Shown: piece by piece, positions 61,092 to 64,000 of the stretch
Position numbering within the stretch: position 1 is the stretch's first letter
How the letters are laid out: each line of letters begins with the position of its first letter
NCBI RefSeq assembly: GCF_014529535.1
Contig: NW_023503302.1
Span: 3,374,577 to 3,438,576 of the forward strand
From: Bradysia coprophila
Lineage: Eukaryota > Arthropoda > Insecta > Diptera > Sciaridae
Direction: 5' to 3'
Length of the DNA: 64,000 bases
The notes under the pieces: generated by a model
Seen by the model: the letters and a program-made list of their open reading frames with translations, nothing else
Told to the model about the DNA's origin: nothing
Database searches by the model: none
Translations under genes and position numbers: made by a program

Positions 61092-62957
61092 TATTACTAA
61101 ATTTTAGACTTTGAAAAGTTTATGTCAACCTTTATATTTGAATATTCGTGGACTCCGTTTAAATCTGCAACTTCTGTTGTTTGAAGAGTTTTGCATTTTG
61201 GTCTTAATTTTTTTTTTTTCATTTGATATCTCGATAAAAAGATTGTTATTGTTATCTATTATATAGTTTCTAAAGAGGACATAATATCTTGAAAGAACAT
61301 CTTGAAAGAACATCTTACGATTCAACTGAACACCTTAATGTGTTATCGACACGGACGAAAAAAAAAGCGATTAGTTGTGTCTGGTGTTGTCTAGCTATAT
61401 TTTTGGATAAAGTAATAAACAGTAGTAGTAGACTGCAACGATTGTGTTCTCCGAGATGAAAGCGAGGGGTTCATTTTACAAATGCCTAATTTTTCCCATA
61501 AACTAATTTCGCTGCTGAGGTATGCATAATTGAACATTCGACATTTTCATAACACGTAAAAAGGATATGCCAGATTAATCGATTGAGCACGTACGAAGTT
61601 AACACCGAATACCTGGCAGACAGACGATAATTTTGTTTCATCTAGCGGCACCATTGAACTGAAGTGGTGCAACATTTTTTTTCTACAAACAGCAAATGAT
61701 CAATGACCAATACAATTTAAGGTAAAATACCCATGCCACACGAAGTTTTTTTTTTCAGGACGTTCGTAGGACGTACCATGGTAAGCTCTAGAGTGAGTAA
61801 TTCAAGTGTTTATTCGGAATATTGTTTATTAGTTTTCATTGGTTTCTTTTCGATTAATTTTTCGCCTTGACTAACCTCTTTAATCTAATTCAAAGTCTGA
61901 CAACTAAAAAAAAGCGACACAATAGTAATGTATTAAACGTGGCTCATGCTCCGCTTAAAGTGTCTGAACTAAAATTCCATCAAAAGACTTGTGTTTGTAC
62001 ACGTAATCAATCAACAAAGAAAAACCCCATGGACATTGGACAGAACGTCGAAAATATAATCCAATGAGCAAACAAATTCGCGCCCCAATTAATTTAATGA
62101 AAATATCAATTTCTTTCCATATTAACGTAGTTCAGAGCATAATACACTTATGGATGGATCTAACACAGTAAATTTGTGCATAGAGAAATAATGGTTGCGT
62201 TAGTTATGTGTATGTATGATATTTTGTAGTCTATTGCCGAAATGTTGGGAATGTTCGTAGCTCTTTCGAATTGACTTCGTCACACTAGAGCTACGCAGAT
62301 GTTTCTGTATTTGTAATCACTTTGAAACTGAAATAAATGAAATGAAATGTTAAAATTTGCGTCGATCATAGCATTAATGGGATCAGGACAGAGTCATGCT
62401 TTCTTCGGGTGAGTATAAACGTACGACACATGCAAGTCTCTGCATTCTAACATGTATCAAAGTTTGTAGACTTTTTAACATCTGACTTACGAGTGTTAAT
62501 GCTAGTGATAGTGCTATGTTTCGATCTAATCTTTCAAAGACGGCAAGTGTAACACTAGTACAATTAACGGATTGATCTAAAAATCTTTTACTTCATTCGT
62601 TTCAACATCAATTTTAATATATAAGACCACATTACCTAGCTTATTTATTTATTTCTTGGTTTCAATGTTTGCTTAACAGTTCAACAGTTCACAGTTCAAC
62701 ATTAATTCTACATTCAATCCATCAATTCAGTTCTGTATTCTCGCCTTGCACATCACATCAACAGTTAATTCTGACATCACGTCTCGTCAATACAGTTCAA
62801 CTCAAAATCTTAAATTTACCTCAGTCTTCAACTTTGTTTAGTCAATCAATCAGAAAAGTTCTTCATTTCCCTTTTCACTCCTCACTTATACAATCCAAGA
62901 CAAGGTCCTATCATCAATTCTTCTAAAATATTTACACAACAATGTTACAGTTTCGTA
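61092..62957. other. Non-coding stretch
   Basis: No supported gene was found. A family I fragment (AAATCTTTTACTTCATTCG at 62581-62599) is present. 62665-62935 is unusually rich in A, C and T with few G on the plus strand and carries repeated CAGTTCAA/CAATTC words. Confidence 0.35.
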
Positions 62958-63161
62958 TCACATTTCTTTCAAATCACCAAACACTTGGTCTGGCAGTTGC
63001 ATTACCTCCTGCTTTAAGCGTGGAAATGGTAATGTGGGATCAACAGCCAGTGCAGCCCGATTGAATGCTCGACAAGCATTGTTGAATGGTGAATTCCATC
63101 CATATTCGGTTCTTGAATTGAATATTTTATTCTTATTAAATCCGGATTCCTCAGCGTTCAC
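62958..63161 (-). CDS. Exon-like coding fragment, unknown protein
   Basis: The minus-strand frame closes with TGA at 62958. It contains TEYGWNSPFNNACRAFNRAA, LAVDPTLPFPRL and KQEVMQLPDQVFGDLKEM. The residue mix (Pro, Trp, Asp, Gln) and codon pattern look like true coding sequence. There is no ATG at its left limit: the frame runs back to a stop four codons before the GTG at 63161. It is therefore either a terminal exon with an acceptor near 63150 (GCTGAG) or a broken gene piece. No family is recognised. Its upstream partner could lie beyond 64000. Confidence 0.35.
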   Translation of the reverse strand: MNAEESGFNKNKIFNSRTEYGWNSPFNNACRAFNRAALAVDPTLPFPRLKQEVMQLPDQVFGDLKEM

Positions 63162-64000
63162 GCTCCCGTGTTAATGTTCAGTTGATTGCGTAAATATGGC
63201 GAGTCGATCCGACCTGATATAAGCTGATGCATCCACCGCACCGCTGAAATTTCCCTCCTTCGATTCAATGACATCATTCCCAGTTCAGCGCATCGTTCTT
63301 GATATGGGCGTAACAGGTACTCGTTTGATTATTACTATCGTTTCCATCGATAACAGACTGGGAAAAGTGAAAATGTTTGACTGAATATCTCGAGATGTAT
63401 TGTCTCCAATTCACATTTGTTTTCCCAAGTATTATGCGGACATCGGGCGTACCATTTCACCATCATTTCCATTTTATTAAACAAATAAAAAAAGCTCCAT
63501 CACACACGCCTTATTTCCCTGATGCAAATCGGATGCACTTTTGTGTTAATGTCGTAACGTTTTTACAATGACCACCATTGAGTTATATTGAATCATGTGA
63601 CCACCATACCCATCGTATCATCTGCAATTACCCCAGTAAAGTTTATCGTTTCGGCTTATAACATTCACTCCTTCTTATATTAATACATAAAGGTCCATTT
63701 GTGAAATTAGAATGTTGCAGACTTTCACAATGTTTGCTTTTCGCTCAATGAAGATATATGTGAATGGTTTTTCGTATTATTTTATAAATTGATTGCAGAC
63801 AGCAAGATTTGTTTTTTGTTAAAAATTGTTATCTCAATTATATCGAATCAAAAGTGGCAATTCTACTATTTTGTTTGATTACACCCTTTTAGATTTTTTA
63901 GGCTAACTGCTATCCGTTGGTATAACATTTTCGTGAGTTTTATCTGTACCTCCTAAATAGGTTTCTAATTTCTCATTGAAAATTCTGTTAGAAGGAACAA
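63162..64000. other. Non-coding end of window
   Basis: A family I tail fragment (TTTCCATCGATAACAGACTG at 63339-63358) is present. Otherwise nothing is supported to the window end. Confidence 0.35.

Overview
The window looks like a piece of an AT-rich insect nuclear genome, most likely a lower dipteran such as a fungus gnat. That assignment is inference. It rests on the base composition, the sparse coding content, and two FoxA/fork head proteins whose N-terminus (MQKLY) resembles Drosophila Fork head. There are no bacterial operons, CRISPR arrays, rRNA genes or clear functional tRNA genes.

Only two genes are certain. Both are intronless FoxA-class forkhead transcription factors on the minus strand, about 9 kb apart: copy 1 at 19900-21201 and copy 2 at 30445-31722. 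They are tandem paralogs along their whole length. The similarity extends just past the stop codon and reappears as a ~32 bp block 0.5-0.7 kb upstream of each start that carries an Initiator-like TCAGT. Copy 1 keeps the classical FoxA DNA-binding domain. Copy 2 has changed at otherwise very conserved positions (LFPF to NYQF, and Y to F near the end of wing 2). Short exon-like pieces of unknown function occur at 23674-23904 (+), 39984-40088 (-), 40607-40887 (+, a two-exon model) and 62958-63161 (-).

The rest is non-coding and rich in mobile-element debris. (1) 2141-10103 is a ~8 kb fold-back element with 43 bp terminal inverted repeats and tandem-repeat arms. (2) Two hAT-type MITEs have perfect 8 bp target duplications: 12048-12433, filled with ATCGATA-like words, and 24533-24819, filled with GGCGGCTA-like words. 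(3) A ~770 bp inverted-repeat element with TA flanks lies at 60319-61091, and a ~356 bp one at 17714-18069. (4) About ten fold-back hairpins occur, several with a GC-rich palindromic tip. (5) A dispersed family of ~130-175 bp (family I here) has at least eight longer copies and four fragments. It is built from a doubled AAATCTGTTACTTC-like motif followed by a conserved tail. (6) A second dispersed family (family II) lies at 781-964, 32867-32935 and 46405-47070, the last copy broken by a nested insertion. (7) A tRNA-derived SINE-like head lies at 38082-38150. (8) A probable retroposed insert lies at 43578-44348, between 26 bp direct repeats. AT-rich tracts without ORFs fill 10105-10760, 27370-28080, 55480-56170 and 58690-59800.

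Taken together, this is a developmental-regulator locus: two fork head paralogs in wide non-coding surroundings that may contain their enhancers, invaded repeatedly by short non-autonomous elements. Matches between repeat copies were made by eye, so their edges are approximate.
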